A model generated the notes under the pieces. The model saw only the letters and a program-made list of their open reading frames with translations. It had not been told where the DNA came from and ran no database searches. 64,000 nt of DNA from Palsa-504 sp963705835 (lineage in GTDB: Bacteria; Actinomycetota; Actinomycetes; Streptosporangiales; Streptosporangiaceae), in assembly GCA_963705835.1 (NCBI GenBank), contig CAVPLC010000037.1:1-64000 (forward strand), given 5' to 3'. This document shows positions 1 through 8,853 of the stretch, in pieces. The first letter of the stretch is position 1. Each line of letters begins with the position of its first letter. The position numbers were made by a program, and so were the translations under genes.

Positions 1-1
1 G

Positions 2-115
2 ATCGGCGGCCTGTTCTACTTCAACTATCCGAGCGGAACCGGCCTTGTGTCCGGCGCCGTATTCGGCAGACTTGCCGGCACGAACGCCGCAGCCGCCGCC
101 ACAGGGAGGCAATAG
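2..115 (+). CDS. C-terminal end of an FAD-dependent oxidoreductase (partial)
   Basis: Only the last 37 codons are inside the window, ending at TAG 113-115. The tail reads through a GGLFYFNYPSGTGLVSGAVFGR-like stretch, which resembles the C-terminal FAD-binding segment of fumarate reductase/tricarballylate dehydrogenase-type flavoproteins. There the glycine-rich SGAVFGR segment closes over the flavin. The stop is two bases before the ATG of the MmgE/PrpD gene, so the two are probably cotranscribed, consistent with tricarboxylate or dicarboxylate metabolism. The family assignment rests on a short tail only. Confidence 0.5.
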   Translation: MGGLFYFNYPSGTGLVSGAVFGRLAGTNAAAAATGRQ

Positions 116-117
116 TC

Positions 118-1503
118 ATGCAGCTCGCGCACGAACTCGCCCGGCGGTCGGCCGCATTGCGTTTCGAGGACTTGCCCGCGGATGCGGTGCATTGGGCCAA
201 GGTCGGCATTCTCGATACGATCGGCGTCACGCTGGCCGGCAGCGGCGAGCCAGCGGCGCGGATCGTCGGCCGGGTGGTCCCGCCCCACGGAGGCTCAAGC
301 CTCCTGTTCGGCTCCGCCGACCGCACCAACGCACTCGACGCGGCACTCATCAACGGCACCGCGGCGCATGCGCTCGACTTCGACGACTGCAACAACACTT
401 TGGGCGGGCATCCGTCGGCGCCGATCCTGCCGGCCCTGTTTGCGCTCGCCGATGAGCGTCTAGTCGACGGGCGCGCCTTCATCGTCGCGTACGTCGCCGG
501 CTTCGAGACCGAGTGCAAGCTCGCGCTCGGCGTCAACTTTCACCACTACGCCAAGGGCTGGCATGCAACCGCGACCTTGGGCGTGCACGGCGCCGCGGCG
601 GCCGCGTGCCGCCTGCTGCGCCTTGACGCGCGGCGCACCGCAACCGCGCTCGCCATCGCCTCCTCGCTCGCGTCCGGCATCAAGGCGAATTTCGGCACCA
701 TGACCAAGCCGCTGCACGTCGGCCATTGCGCGCGCAACGGCCTGTTCGCTGCGTTGCTGGCGGCGGAGGGTTTCAGTGCGAATACCGACGCGTTTGAGCA
801 CCGCCAGGGCTTTCTCGAAGCCTTCAATGGGGCTGGAACGTATGACGTCGCGCGCATGCTGAGGCACTGGGGTGCGCCGTTCGACATCGTTGAGCCCGGC
901 ATCGCGATCAAGCAATATCCCTGCTGCGGCAGCACCCATCCGGCTCTCGACGTGATGCTCGACCTGGTGCGCCACCACGACCTGCAGCCAGGAGAGGTCG
1001 CGCGGATCGAATCGTGGACGCACGCGCGGCGTCTCGAGCACACCGACCGGCCGGACCCGCAGAGCGCGCTCGAGGCGAAGTTCAGCGTGCAATATTGCCT
1101 CGCGCGCGCGCTGACCGACCGCGCCATCCGCATCGAGAATTTTGAAGGCGAAGCTTTTCGCGATCCGGCCGTGCGCGCAGTCCTGCCACGGGTGCATGCC
1201 GCGGCCTACACCACCGCACAGTTCCCCGCCGACAATCACCTCGGCGCGGAGGTGAAGGTCACGAGTGTCGACGGCAAGGTCGTGTTCGGCAAGGTCGACC
1301 AGGCGTTGGGACGCACCAGCGCCAATCCACTGCCGGCGGAGCGGCTGCGCGAGAAGTTCGACAACTGCGTGGCGCGCGCCCTGCCGAGATCGCACGCGAC
1401 GCGGCTCGCCGACATGATCCAGCGCCTCGAGGGCCTCGCCGACATGCGCGGGCTCGGCGCACTTCTGGTGCCGCCCCCGGTCAGTCAGCGCGCGAGCGCG
1501 TAG
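118..1503 (+). CDS. MmgE/PrpD family protein (2-methylcitrate dehydratase-like)
   Basis: A 461-aa cytosolic protein of normal family length. MmgE/PrpD proteins include 2-methylcitrate dehydratase, cis-aconitate decarboxylase and relatives acting on tricarboxylates. Visible hallmarks are the N-terminal helical domain with AHALDFDDCNNTLGGHPSAP (about residues 83-102), the GTMTKPLHVGHCARNG segment (about 193-208) and the small domain starting near KQYPCCGSTHPALD (about 265). The ATG lies two bases after the upstream flavoprotein stop, which suggests translational coupling. The substrate cannot be set from sequence; many alphaproteobacterial paralogues sit next to transporters and act on unknown hydroxy acids. 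Confidence 0.9.
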   Translation: MQLAHELARRSAALRFEDLPADAVHWAKVGILDTIGVTLAGSGEPAARIVGRVVPPHGGSSLLFGSADRTNALDAALINGTAAHALDFDDCNNTLGGHPSAPILPALFALADERLVDGRAFIVAYVAGFETECKLALGVNFHHYAKGWHATATLGVHGAAAAACRLLRLDARRTATALAIASSLASGIKANFGTMTKPLHVGHCARNGLFAALLAAEGFSANTDAFEHRQGFLEAFNGAGTYDVARMLRHWGAPFDIVEPGIAIKQYPCCGSTHPALDVMLDLVRHHDLQPGEVARIESWTHARRLEHTDRPDPQSALEAKFSVQYCLARALTDRAIRIENFEGEAFRDPAVRAVLPRVHAAAYTTAQFPADNHLGAEVKVTSVDGKVVFGKVDQALGRTSANPLPAERLREKFDNCVARALPRSHATRLADMIQRLEGLADMRGLGALLVPPPVSQRASA

Positions 1504-1564
1504 GGATCCGCTCGACTACTACATGGCGCCGTGGGGCTAGCTTAGCTAGGACGAATCGCCGAAT

Positions 1565-1770
1565 TCATAGGGCATCGTAGACGTCGTCGTCGGGATTGCT
1601 CCAAACCTTGGCGAAAGTCGCCGCGCTGGCTGCGGCAGCGGCGCGAGCGAGCGCTCTTGCGCGCGAGACGCGATGAAATCCACGAAATCCTCGACCTCGT
1701 CGAGGCCTTCGGGAGGGAGGGCTTTGATCTTCTCGATCAGCGACTGAGCATTGGCCGCGGCAGCTACCGG
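1565..1770 (-). pseudogene. Antitoxin-like (DUF2281-type) remnant with a frameshift
   Basis: Reading right to left, one frame gives NAQSLIEKIKALPPEGLDEV followed by EDFVDFIASRAQERS. A neighbouring frame then continues with ARAAAAASAATFAKVWSNP and DDDVYDAL before a stop at 1565-1567. Together these look like a small type II antitoxin of the kind often annotated as DUF2281 in Rhizobiales. One single-base shift near 1650 separates the halves, and I see no clear start codon or adjacent toxin gene. The rest of 1504-2025 holds nothing I recognise. Confidence 0.45.
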
Positions 1771-2025
1771 TCCGGTCCTACAAGTATAAGCCTACGGGCT
1801 CCGAAAAAGAACCTCAAGAGGACCGCTGAGTCGATTGTCGCCACGCTTGCACGCTCGATCAACTTTCGATCTTTCGTGGCTCAATCCCACACCCCATGCA
1901 ATCGCTGCGTACGCTTCGCAACCGCTGTCGCCAGCGGCGACGCAACACTCGCTACCAAGCGGACGCTACCCCTTACTTGGGCCGGACTTGCACCGGCAGG
2001 ATCGCACCAGCTTTGCCTGGCGCAC

Positions 2026-3024
2026 CTATTCGATCGCCTCGTCGGCACGGGCAAGCAGCATCGCCGGCACGGTGAGGCCGAGCGCTTTGGCGGTTTTGAG
2101 ATTGATCACCAACTGATATTTGGTCGGCGCCTGCACTGGCAGGTCGGTGGGCTTCTCACCCTTGAGGATGCGGTCAACGTAACCGGCCGCGCGTCGGTAT
2201 GGCTCGACGAAATCCGGACCATACGAGATCAAGCCGCCGTCGATGACGAAAAAGCGCAACCCATAGACTGCGGGCAGTCGGTGCTGAGCCGCAAGCGCGA
2301 TGATCAACTCGCGCTGAACAATAGACAGCGGTGACGCCAGCACGATCAGACCGCCATTTGGCTCGCGCGCGAATGCGGTGACGGCGCGCTCGATCTCGCC
2401 AGCATCGCGCACGCCGATCGGGCTCGACTCAATCCCGAGCGATGGCGCGACTGCTAAGACCGCGCCTAACTGACCGATCCCCGAAGCAATAGTGGGATCG
2501 CGAAGGACCGCCGCGCGCGTCACGCCCGGCGCGATCTCCTTGAGTAGCTCCACCCATTTCGCGCTTGCTGCGTAGTCGTAGGTAGTAAACCCGGTGGTGT
2601 TGCCGCCCGGTCGCGCAAGGCTCGCGACAAAACCATTGGCTACGGGATCGGGTACCTGCGCGAAGACGATCGGCACGCTAGGGCTCGCCTGTTGCAACGC
2701 GGCCGTCACCGGTGTGCCGGTCGCTAGGATTACGTCCGGCGCGAGCGCGACTAATTCCGTCGCATCTTTACGAGTGCGGTCGGGATCGCCTGCGCTCCAG
2801 CGGTAGTCGATGCGCACGTTGCGGCCAACCGCCCAGCCCAATTCGCCCAACCCCTGCAGGAATGCCGCGATGCGGGCCATCGATTCCGGATCGTCTGCTG
2901 CCAAGGGTGTGAGCACCCCAATCCGCCGCACACGTTCAGGCTGCTGCGCGCGTGCCGCGACTGGCCACGCAGCCGTGCAGCCGAGCGCGGCTATCAATTC
3001 CCGGCGCCGAATATGGATTGCCAT
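2026..3024 (-). CDS. ABC transporter substrate-binding protein (ABC_sub_bind family), copy 1
   Basis: About 332 aa, periplasmic. The N-terminus MAIHIRRRELIAALGCTAAW followed by PVAARAQQ is a Tat-like signal peptide typical of the orphan ABC_sub_bind (PF04392) proteins abundant in Bradyrhizobium and relatives. The body keeps the family landmarks RRIGVLTPL, the DPVANGFVASLARPGGNTTG loop and the C-terminal YQLVINLKTAKALGL. I chose ATG 3024 over the longer in-frame ATG 3045 because a GAGGGTCAC ribosome-binding stretch precedes it and the signal peptide then starts normally. It is the first of three tandem paralogues; no ATPase or permease gene is nearby, so the ligand is unknown. Confidence 0.88.
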   Translation of the reverse strand: MAIHIRRRELIAALGCTAAWPVAARAQQPERVRRIGVLTPLAADDPESMARIAAFLQGLGELGWAVGRNVRIDYRWSAGDPDRTRKDATELVALAPDVILATGTPVTAALQQASPSVPIVFAQVPDPVANGFVASLARPGGNTTGFTTYDYAASAKWVELLKEIAPGVTRAAVLRDPTIASGIGQLGAVLAVAPSLGIESSPIGVRDAGEIERAVTAFAREPNGGLIVLASPLSIVQRELIIALAAQHRLPAVYGLRFFVIDGGLISYGPDFVEPYRRAAGYVDRILKGEKPTDLPVQAPTKYQLVINLKTAKALGLTVPAMLLARADEAIE

Positions 3025-3252
3025 GTGACCCTCCCGTGGGGTCATGCAACAGAGGAAACGATATCACACCTGGACGTGCTGCGCTGCGGGATTTCAAACT
3101 GGTCTACGTCGGCTCGGGGTCATTAACGCCGATTCCACTCATTCGCCCGAGTTATGGTAGGTCCGCAGCACCCCCGATACCGGACGTAAGGCTGAGCCCA
3201 AACGACCGCTGTTCAGTGTCACTTCCGAACTCATGCACTGCAACAAAAAAGT

Positions 3253-4233
3253 TCACTCGACCACCTCGTCCGCGCGGGCAAGCAGCGTCGGCGGCAGGTC
3301 GAGACCGAGCGCCTTTGCCGTCTTGAGATTAATCACAAGCTGATATTTAGAGGCCTGCTCCACCGGCAGGTCGGCGGGCTTGGTCCCCTTGAGGATCTTG
3401 TCGATGTAAAGAGCCGACCGCCGATAAAGATCACCGATGTCCGCGCCATAACTCATGAGACCACCCTCATCCACGTAATCCCTGTGTCCATACATCGCCG
3501 GCATGCGGTGCTGGAGGGCGAGCTTCGTCAACGCGGCGCGATGCGATGTACTGAGCGGCGACGGCACGACCAGAAAGCCGGCGGCTCCTTTCCGCGCCAT
3601 GGTCGAAAATGCAGCGTCGAAATCCCCGGCGACCCGCACCGGCAGTAAGATGAGTTTCACACCGAGCTTTTCGCCAGCATCCTCGACCGCCCGCACGGCT
3701 GGAACATGGGAGGGCGTCGTGGGATTCCACAGCACTCCGATCCGTCTTACCTGCGGGAGAGCCTCGGTAAAAATTTCCAGTTCCTTGGCGGCTAACTCGG
3801 TGAGCAGCATCGACAGCCCGGTGATGTTGCCGCCGGGCCGTGCCAGGCTCGTCACGTGCCCGATGCCGACGGGATCGGCATGGTTCGAGAAGACGATGGG
3901 AATTGTCTGCGTCGCCTGTCGGGCGACCTCGACCTGGGTCGAAGAGCTGGCAAAAATGACATCCACATTCATGCGGACCAGCTCGGCTGCGAGCTTAGGA
4001 AGCTGATCGACCCGGTCTGCCCAGCGGAATTCGATAACGATGGTCTTGCCCTCGACGTAGCCGCAGTCGCGCAGGCCTGCCCGCAACGCCTCCACCCAGA
4101 TGTCGTATGTGGAGGGAGGGCCAAGGCCCAAGTATCCAACCCTTGGCATCTTGCCTGCCTGCTGCGCGCGAGCGGCGCACGACCACGCGACCGCTGCACC
4201 GCTTAGCAGCGTGATGAAATCGCGGCGGTTCAC
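3253..4233 (-). CDS. ABC transporter substrate-binding protein (ABC_sub_bind family), copy 2
   Basis: 326 aa with a signal peptide MNRRDFITLLSGAAVAWSCA ending in ARAQQ. Family landmarks are MPRVGYLGLG, VFSNHADPVGIGHVTSLARP and the C-terminal YQLVINLKTAKALGLDLPPT. Its ATG (4233-4231) overlaps the stop of copy 3 (4230-4232) by an ATGA quadruplet, so the two are translationally coupled. The paralogues differ clearly in sequence, so this is an old tandem expansion and not a recent duplication. Ligand unknown; a role in uptake of aromatic or amide compounds would be only a guess. Confidence 0.88.
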   Translation of the reverse strand: MNRRDFITLLSGAAVAWSCAARAQQAGKMPRVGYLGLGPPSTYDIWVEALRAGLRDCGYVEGKTIVIEFRWADRVDQLPKLAAELVRMNVDVIFASSSTQVEVARQATQTIPIVFSNHADPVGIGHVTSLARPGGNITGLSMLLTELAAKELEIFTEALPQVRRIGVLWNPTTPSHVPAVRAVEDAGEKLGVKLILLPVRVAGDFDAAFSTMARKGAAGFLVVPSPLSTSHRAALTKLALQHRMPAMYGHRDYVDEGGLMSYGADIGDLYRRSALYIDKILKGTKPADLPVEQASKYQLVINLKTAKALGLDLPPTLLARADEVVE

Positions 4234-5216
4234 TCGATGACCTCGTCGGCGAGCGCAAGCAGCGTCGGCGGAATGTCGAGGCCGAGCGTCTTGGCGGTCT
4301 TGAGATTGATCACGAACTCGATCTTTGTGGACTGCATCACCGGCAGGTCGGCCGGCTTCTCGCCCTTGAGAATGCGACCGGCATAGATGCCGGCCTGGCG
4401 GTAGGCATCGGTGATGTTGGCCGCGTAGCTCATCAGACCGCCGGCTGCCACATATTCGCGCAAGCTATAGATCGCGGGAATCGCATGTCGAGCCGCCAGC
4501 GCGACAATCCGTTCCCGATGGGAGTTCATGAACGCGCCGGTCCCGTCTAGCAGCGCACCAGCGCCGCGTTGGACCAGCGTTGCAAAGGCGGTCTCGATGT
4601 CGCGGTCGCTGTTGACGTCGAGAATGATGAGTTGCTGGCCGATTGCTCGCGCCGCAGCTTGCACGTCTCTGCGCTCCGCCTCGGTGTCAGGAGTGTCCGG
4701 ACTGACGAGCATGGCAATTGTGGCCGCCCTGGGCACGAGTTGGCGCAGCAGGTCCAATCGCTTCGCCCCCAACTCGTTGGCGAGAAAGCTAACGCCGGTG
4801 ACGTTGCCGCCCGGCCGGTTGAGGCTGGCGACGAGGTCGTCCCTGACCGGGTCGGCCCCGGTCACGACGACGATCGGCACCGCCGTGGTTGCGGCCTTAG
4901 CCGCAAGCGCCGCATTGTGGTTGCCGACGATCACAGCCACCCGACTATAGATCAAATCAGCGACCAGCGCCGGCAGCCGATCAAGGCGATCTTCCGCCGA
5001 GCGGTATTCGATCGCGACGTTGCGACCCTCAACATAGCCGGTTTCCTCTAGACCCTGACGGAACGCGGTTACCAGGTGCGTGGCGTCGGCGAGCGACGTG
5101 CTGCGGAGAAACCCGATCACCGGCATCGGCGGCTGCTGCGCGCGCGCTGCAAACGGCCACGCCGCCGCGCCGCTCAGCGCGACAATGAATTCTCGCCGTC
5201 GGGTGTTGATTGCCAT
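4230..5216 (-). CDS. ABC transporter substrate-binding protein (ABC_sub_bind family), copy 3
   Basis: About 328 aa, the promoter-proximal member of the three-gene minus-strand array. The signal peptide MAINTRRREFIVALSGAAAW plus PFAARAQQ contains a twin-arginine-like RRREF motif. The body contains MPVIGFLRS, VTGADPVRDDLVASLNRPGG and FVINLKTAKTLGLDIPPTLL. ATG 5216 is preferred over upstream in-frame ATG codons because GAGGGTCAC sits just before it, the same arrangement as copy 1. Copies 1 and 3 also share similar sequence around their starts (ACGCGGGTCATG versus CGTGGGGTCATG upstream on the opposite strand), a sign of duplication including the leader. Confidence 0.88.
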   Translation of the reverse strand: MAINTRRREFIVALSGAAAWPFAARAQQPPMPVIGFLRSTSLADATHLVTAFRQGLEETGYVEGRNVAIEYRSAEDRLDRLPALVADLIYSRVAVIVGNHNAALAAKAATTAVPIVVVTGADPVRDDLVASLNRPGGNVTGVSFLANELGAKRLDLLRQLVPRAATIAMLVSPDTPDTEAERRDVQAAARAIGQQLIILDVNSDRDIETAFATLVQRGAGALLDGTGAFMNSHRERIVALAARHAIPAIYSLREYVAAGGLMSYAANITDAYRQAGIYAGRILKGEKPADLPVMQSTKIEFVINLKTAKTLGLDIPPTLLALADEVIE

Positions 5217-5383
5217 GTGACCCTCCACGCGGGTCATGCCCATGCAATTGGGGTACGATACCACGCTTTAATTGCGCGGTCTTGACGACCTCACGATACG
5301 AGTGGGGCAGTCCTTCCCGAGGCCCGTCCGGTTACCCTCCAAGAACTCTCCGTGAAAGCAGACACGCCCCTTCGGCAGCCCAG

Positions 5384-5416
5384 TGCCCGGCGCCAGCGGC
5401 AGCAGCCTTCTGCAGC
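5384..5416 (+). repeat. Direct repeat, left copy, beside VapBC-type module
   Basis: A 33-bp stretch beginning TGCCCGGCGCCAGCGGCAGC recurs identically at 6262-6294 in the same orientation. Similarity fades out over the next 30-40 bp on the right side. The two copies bracket the antitoxin/toxin pair and the TctC remnant. The 5265-5484 interval otherwise holds nothing I can name. Confidence 0.75.
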
Positions 5417-5484
5417 TATGCTCAACATCGTGCCAGCATGCATCACCAGCTTGAATACCAGCCCGAACGCTGGTAAGGATAGGC

Positions 5485-5691
5485 ATGGGTGAGCTTCGCA
5501 AAGTGACGGTGCAGGTGGCTGAGCACGACCTCGCCATGGCGCAGGCCTATACGGGCGCAGGCGTGACTGAAACCATCAGAGTGGCGCTGAAAAAGCTGGC
5601 GTCCATGAAGGCGCAACAGGAACTGCTGAAGCTTCGTGGAAAAGTGAAATTTTCGATGACCAGCGATGAGCTAAAATACGACCGCAAATGA
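5485..5691 (+). CDS. Type II antitoxin (VapB-like, ribbon-helix-helix/AbrB class uncertain)
   Basis: A 68-aa basic protein, MGELRKVTVQVAEHDLAMAQ onward, overlapping the next gene by ATGA (ATG 5688, TGA 5689-5691). The pattern of an N-terminal strand (RKVTVQV), a helix-turn-helix-like middle (TGAGVTETIRVALKKLA) and a C-terminal toxin-binding tail (KVKFSMTSDELKYDRK) is that of an RHH antitoxin, which would bind its own promoter and neutralise the PIN nuclease downstream. The GGTAAGGATAGGC region before the ATG may serve as ribosome-binding site. The assignment rests mainly on the neighbouring PIN toxin. Confidence 0.8.
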   Translation: MGELRKVTVQVAEHDLAMAQAYTGAGVTETIRVALKKLASMKAQQELLKLRGKVKFSMTSDELKYDRK

Positions 5692-6062
5692 TTGCGGCAG
5701 ACACGAGCTCGCTGGTCGCTTATTTCAATGGTAGATCGGGAGTCGATGCCGAGCGGCTCGCGAGCGCTTTGGCTGGTGGCGATCTCGTTCTACCGCCAAT
5801 CGTGCTCACCGAAATTCTGAGTGACCCGGTAAGCTCAACTGCCATCGAAGAGCAGATTCGGCAAGTTCCAATCCTTGAGATTCACGATGGCTATTGGATA
5901 CGCGCAGGGCACGCGCGCCGGATTGTTCTAAGAAAGGGCTTCAAAGCCAGAGTTGGCGATGCGCTCATCGCCCAATCCTGCATCGACCACGACGTCGCGC
6001 TGATCACCCGCGATCGCGACTTCCGCCACTTCGTCGCGCAGTGCGGCCTGAAGCTCGCCTGA
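5688..6062 (+). CDS. vapC: PIN-domain ribonuclease toxin (VapC-like)
   Basis: 124 aa, full length for VapC. PIN hallmarks are the N-terminal MIAADTSSLVAYFNG (first acidic residue D5), the TEILSDP segment with Glu near residue 44, the GDALIAQSC segment with Asp near 93, and the C-terminal ALITRDRDFRHF with the last acidic residues. These form the Mg-binding site of a tRNA- or mRNA-cleaving endoribonuclease. The 4-base overlap with the antitoxin gene is the classic TA arrangement. The module is flanked by 33-bp direct repeats. Confidence 0.9.
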   Translation: MIAADTSSLVAYFNGRSGVDAERLASALAGGDLVLPPIVLTEILSDPVSSTAIEEQIRQVPILEIHDGYWIRAGHARRIVLRKGFKARVGDALIAQSCIDHDVALITRDRDFRHFVAQCGLKLA

Positions 6063-6095
6063 TAACCAGCCGCAAGTGCCATTAGCGAGCAATAG

Positions 6096-6236
6096 CCGCG
6101 CCGCGTAGGGGACCACCATGGTGATGGGCCGCGTCGGCCAGACCTGCGCCGTCCCGCTGCCCAGGGGGACAAAGGTCGAAACCAGCGCGGCAGTACCCGC
6201 GAGGAGGTGCAGAGCCGATCGCGTAACCTTCATCAT
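6096..6236 (-). pseudogene. N-terminal remnant of a Bug/TctC-type solute-binding protein
   Basis: The minus strand starts MMKVTRSALHLLAGTAALVS and runs through AQVWPTRPITMVVPYAA, a signal peptide plus the first strand of the tripartite tricarboxylate (Bug/TctC) binding proteins, where PTRPITMVVP-FAAGG is typical. Homology ends after about 47 residues, where the frame runs into DNA antisense to the vapC end. About 270 residues of the family are therefore missing. The right-hand direct repeat copy (6262-6294) lies just upstream of the start. Confidence 0.65.
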
Positions 6237-6261
6237 GCGTCTCCAGAGCTCAGCAGCGGGT

Positions 6262-6294
6262 TGCCCGGCGCCAGCGGCAGCAGCCTTCTGCAGC
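6262..6294 (+). repeat. Direct repeat, right copy, beside VapBC-type module
   Basis: Identical to 5384-5416 over 33 bp and in the same orientation, with weaker similarity continuing to about 6330. Confidence 0.75.
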
Positions 6295-6330
6295 CATGCT
6301 CCAACCGTACTGCATCACAAACTACTCTAG

Positions 6331-6704
6331 TACGCACTTTTGCAGACGAGCGACGCGCGCTGTTGTTTGGATCGAACTCTCAGCGAACGCGGTCGGCGCC
6401 CTCTCCCCTTGCGGGAGCGGTCTCATCCACGGCCTGCCTGAATACTCACGCATTTTCAGTTACTTATTGATATAAAGGTGAAGGCACTGTGGGCGCAGAC
6501 TGCATATAGGTAGCAAAATTCCGGGGTAACCCCCTCAAGCCACCCCCCGGCTGTGGCCGCTGGCCGCTGCAAGCCCCCCGCAGGTGGTCAGGGGCGCCCT
6601 TCAGCCGGCTACCCCCCTCCTCCCCCCCAAATGCCGGGACGGTCAAAGGCGAGGTCACTGCCACGACGCCCTCGCCGTCGCCAGCCGTCGCACCGACACG
6701 GGCC
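6331..6704. other. Gene-free stretch
   Basis: No convincing coding region. The stretch contains runs of C and G (for example 6610-6630) and a short AT-rich patch near 6460-6480, but no RNA gene, terminator or promoter that I can support. Confidence 0.5.
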
Positions 6705-6948
6705 ATGCGCGCGAAGATCAAGGGCCAGCGGGCACGCCAGCCCCTACCGGCTGCGCAAGCAGCTGCCCGAGCCTGTATTCGGGCAAATCAAACAGGCACG
6801 CGGCTTCCGTCAGTTCCTGCTGCGCGGCTTTGCGAACGTGCGCGCCGAGTGGGCCATCGTCTGCACCGTCCACAATCTTCTGAAGGCCGCGAGCGCTCGG
6901 ATCGGCGCTTCGCGCCGTCCGAGGGCGAGCGGAGCCCGGAATCCATAG
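6705..6948 (+). pseudogene. IS1182-family transposase, C-terminal remnant
   Basis: After a shift near 6725 the frame reads YRLRKQLPEPVFGQIKQARG then FRQFLLRGFANVRAEWAIVC and TVHNLLK, the strongly conserved C-terminal block of IS1182-type DDE transposases, including the EPVFGQIK catalytic-Glu segment. The N-terminal three quarters of the protein (normally about 450 aa) are absent. The frame continues past the homology to a stop at 6946-6948. No inverted repeats were found. This is a dead relic. Confidence 0.75.
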
Positions 6949-7114
6949 CCACAGGCCGTGCAGTGATGAAAGTGGTTACGCTGCCACGGGGGCCGCGGGT
7001 AAGCCCGCGGGAACGGGCGGGCCGCTAGGGGGGCGTTCCCGCGCCACGGGCATAGGCCCGCACGGGCCTTTCAAATGGGCGGGTGGCGGGCCGCCCTGCA
7101 TCCGGCCACTGGAG
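6949..7114. other. GC-rich spacer between two transposase remnants
   Basis: Contains a hairpin-like GC run around 6990-7050 (GCCGCGGGTAAGCCCGCGG and CGGGCGGGCCGC) but no gene that I can support. Confidence 0.4.
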
Positions 7115-8140
7115 GGTTGGGTGGCGGACCGTAATACGCCGCAAAAGCTGGTCTGGCGATCGCGGATCGTGCTGTTGTCGGCTGACAGGGTCGGCAAGAT
7201 GGCGATCGTTCGGGCGGTAGGCAAGTCAAGCGCACAGTGGACCGCTGGCAAGAACGCTATGTGGCGCGCGGGCTTGCCGGGTTGCAGCGGACGCTACGCG
7301 TCGTGGACGGAAACCTCCACTCGCGGCAGCGATGATCGAACGAGCGGTCAAAATGACCTTGCATGAGAAGCCACCCGCCGCGACGCATTGGAGTGGCCGC
7401 ACGCTGGCCAAGGCGCTCGGCATCAGCCATACGAGCGTGCAGCGGATTTGGAACGCACACGGCCTGAAGCCGCATTTGGTCAAGACCTTTAAGCTGTCGA
7501 ACGACAAACGCTTCGTCGAGAAGGTCAAGGATGTCGTGGGCCTTTATCTCGATCCACCGGACAAAGCCCTGGTATTCTCGGTCGATGAGAAAAGCCAAAT
7601 CCAGGCGCTAGATCGCACGCAGCCCGGCTTGCCAATGAAAAAAGGGCGGGCCGGGACTATGACCCACGACTACAAACGCAATGGAACGACGACGCTGTTT
7701 GCCGCCCTCAATATCGCCACCGGCCGGGTTATTGGGCAATGCATGAAGCGCCACCGCCACCAGGAATGGCTTAAATTTCTGCGCACCATCGACCGCAACA
7801 GCCCACAAGGGCTGGATCTGCACCTCATCGCTGACAATTACGCCACCCACAAGCACGCCAAGGTGAAGGCTTGGCTTAAGCGGCATCCACGTTTCCACAT
7901 GCACTTCACCCCGACATCGGCGTCGTGGCTCAACCAAAGTCGAGCGCTTCTTCGGCCGCATCACTGCCGATCGCATCCGACGCGGTGTCTTCAAGAGTGT
8001 GGCCGAGCTCGAAACCGCCATCCAACAATACCTCGACCATCATAACGCTGAACCAAAACCTTTCGTCTGCACCGCCTCGGCGGCTGCTATCCTCGAAAAG
8101 GTCGCCAGGGGGCGACAAGTATTCGAAGTCGGTACATTAG
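7115..8140 (+). mobile_element. IS630-family transposase, multiply frameshifted
   Basis: Three frames stitched together give one IS630-type transposase of about 340 aa. The N-terminal helix-turn-helix begins VADRNTPQKLVWRSRIVLLS (from about 7121). DRWQERYVARGLAGLQRD is read in another frame. A long block at 7332-7930 contains VFSVDEKSQIQALDRTQPGL (first Asp), HLIADNYATHKHAKVKAWL (second Asp) and FTPTSASWLN. After a further shift, VERFFGRITADRIRRG supplies the catalytic Glu. At least three single-base shifts separate these parts, so this copy should be inactive if they are real. I could not identify its terminal inverted repeats or TA target duplication with confidence. Confidence 0.8.
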
Positions 8141-8251
8141 GTGCGGGCTCAAAAACGGATGTCCTCTGTGTGTGTGCCGTGGGCCGAGGTGGCCCGCGCG
8201 CTTAAAAACCAAACAGAACCCGTGCCCCGAAGCACAAAACCGAGAACTAAA

Positions 8252-8804
8252 ATGACAAACGAGAGCATCGAATTCAATGACAGTGATCGCCTTTGCGATT
8301 TCTTCCTCGACAACGTGATGGCCGAAGCAAGTGATGACGCTGGCTCCGAGCGAACTCGGCCGCAGCATCGCGCAGGGACAGTTCAACAACCGAACCCTCG
8401 GCATACTCTACGACGCGATTCTCCGGGCCGGGATGATCGAGCAAGCCAAGGTCCTTCAATCTGACGTCGAATTTCGCCGCACGGCGCAAGCGGTGCTCGC
8501 TGCCTCGGCGGAACTCGACGCTCACATCGCGGCCATGGCCGAAGTCAACTCGCGACGAAAGCTCCGCGAGAACGAAACCGGCGAGCGACAGCCGCCCTTG
8601 GTCCCCCTGCAATGGTGCTTGGCGTACGCGGGGGCCCTTGGTCGTCGTGCCTCCGTGACCCGCCCAGAGAGTTGGGGCCGACAACTCGCTACGATCGCGC
8701 AAGCGATCAGTGGAGCGGTCGGCGAATACAACGACATGACCGCGGAAGAGGCAGAGGCGCTCGTCCAGAAGGGCTGGGCAGACTTCTGGGGTGGCGTCAA
8801 CTAA
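8252..8804 (+). CDS. Hypothetical protein
   Basis: The clear reading frame is 8331-8804 (157 aa from MMTLAPSELGRSIAQGQFNN). A better start may be ATG 8252 in another frame (MTNESIEFNDSDRLCDFFLD), which would need a one-base shift near 8335-8350 to join. The protein is helical and soluble with no signal peptide. A central RRKLRENETGERQPP stretch links two helical halves. I do not recognise a family. It sits between a transposase remnant and the minus-strand HEPN-like gene. Confidence 0.5.
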
Positions 8805-8853
8805 AGGGCGCAAGGTTCACGGAATGTGCGAGCCCATCGACCTTAAAAATGCT

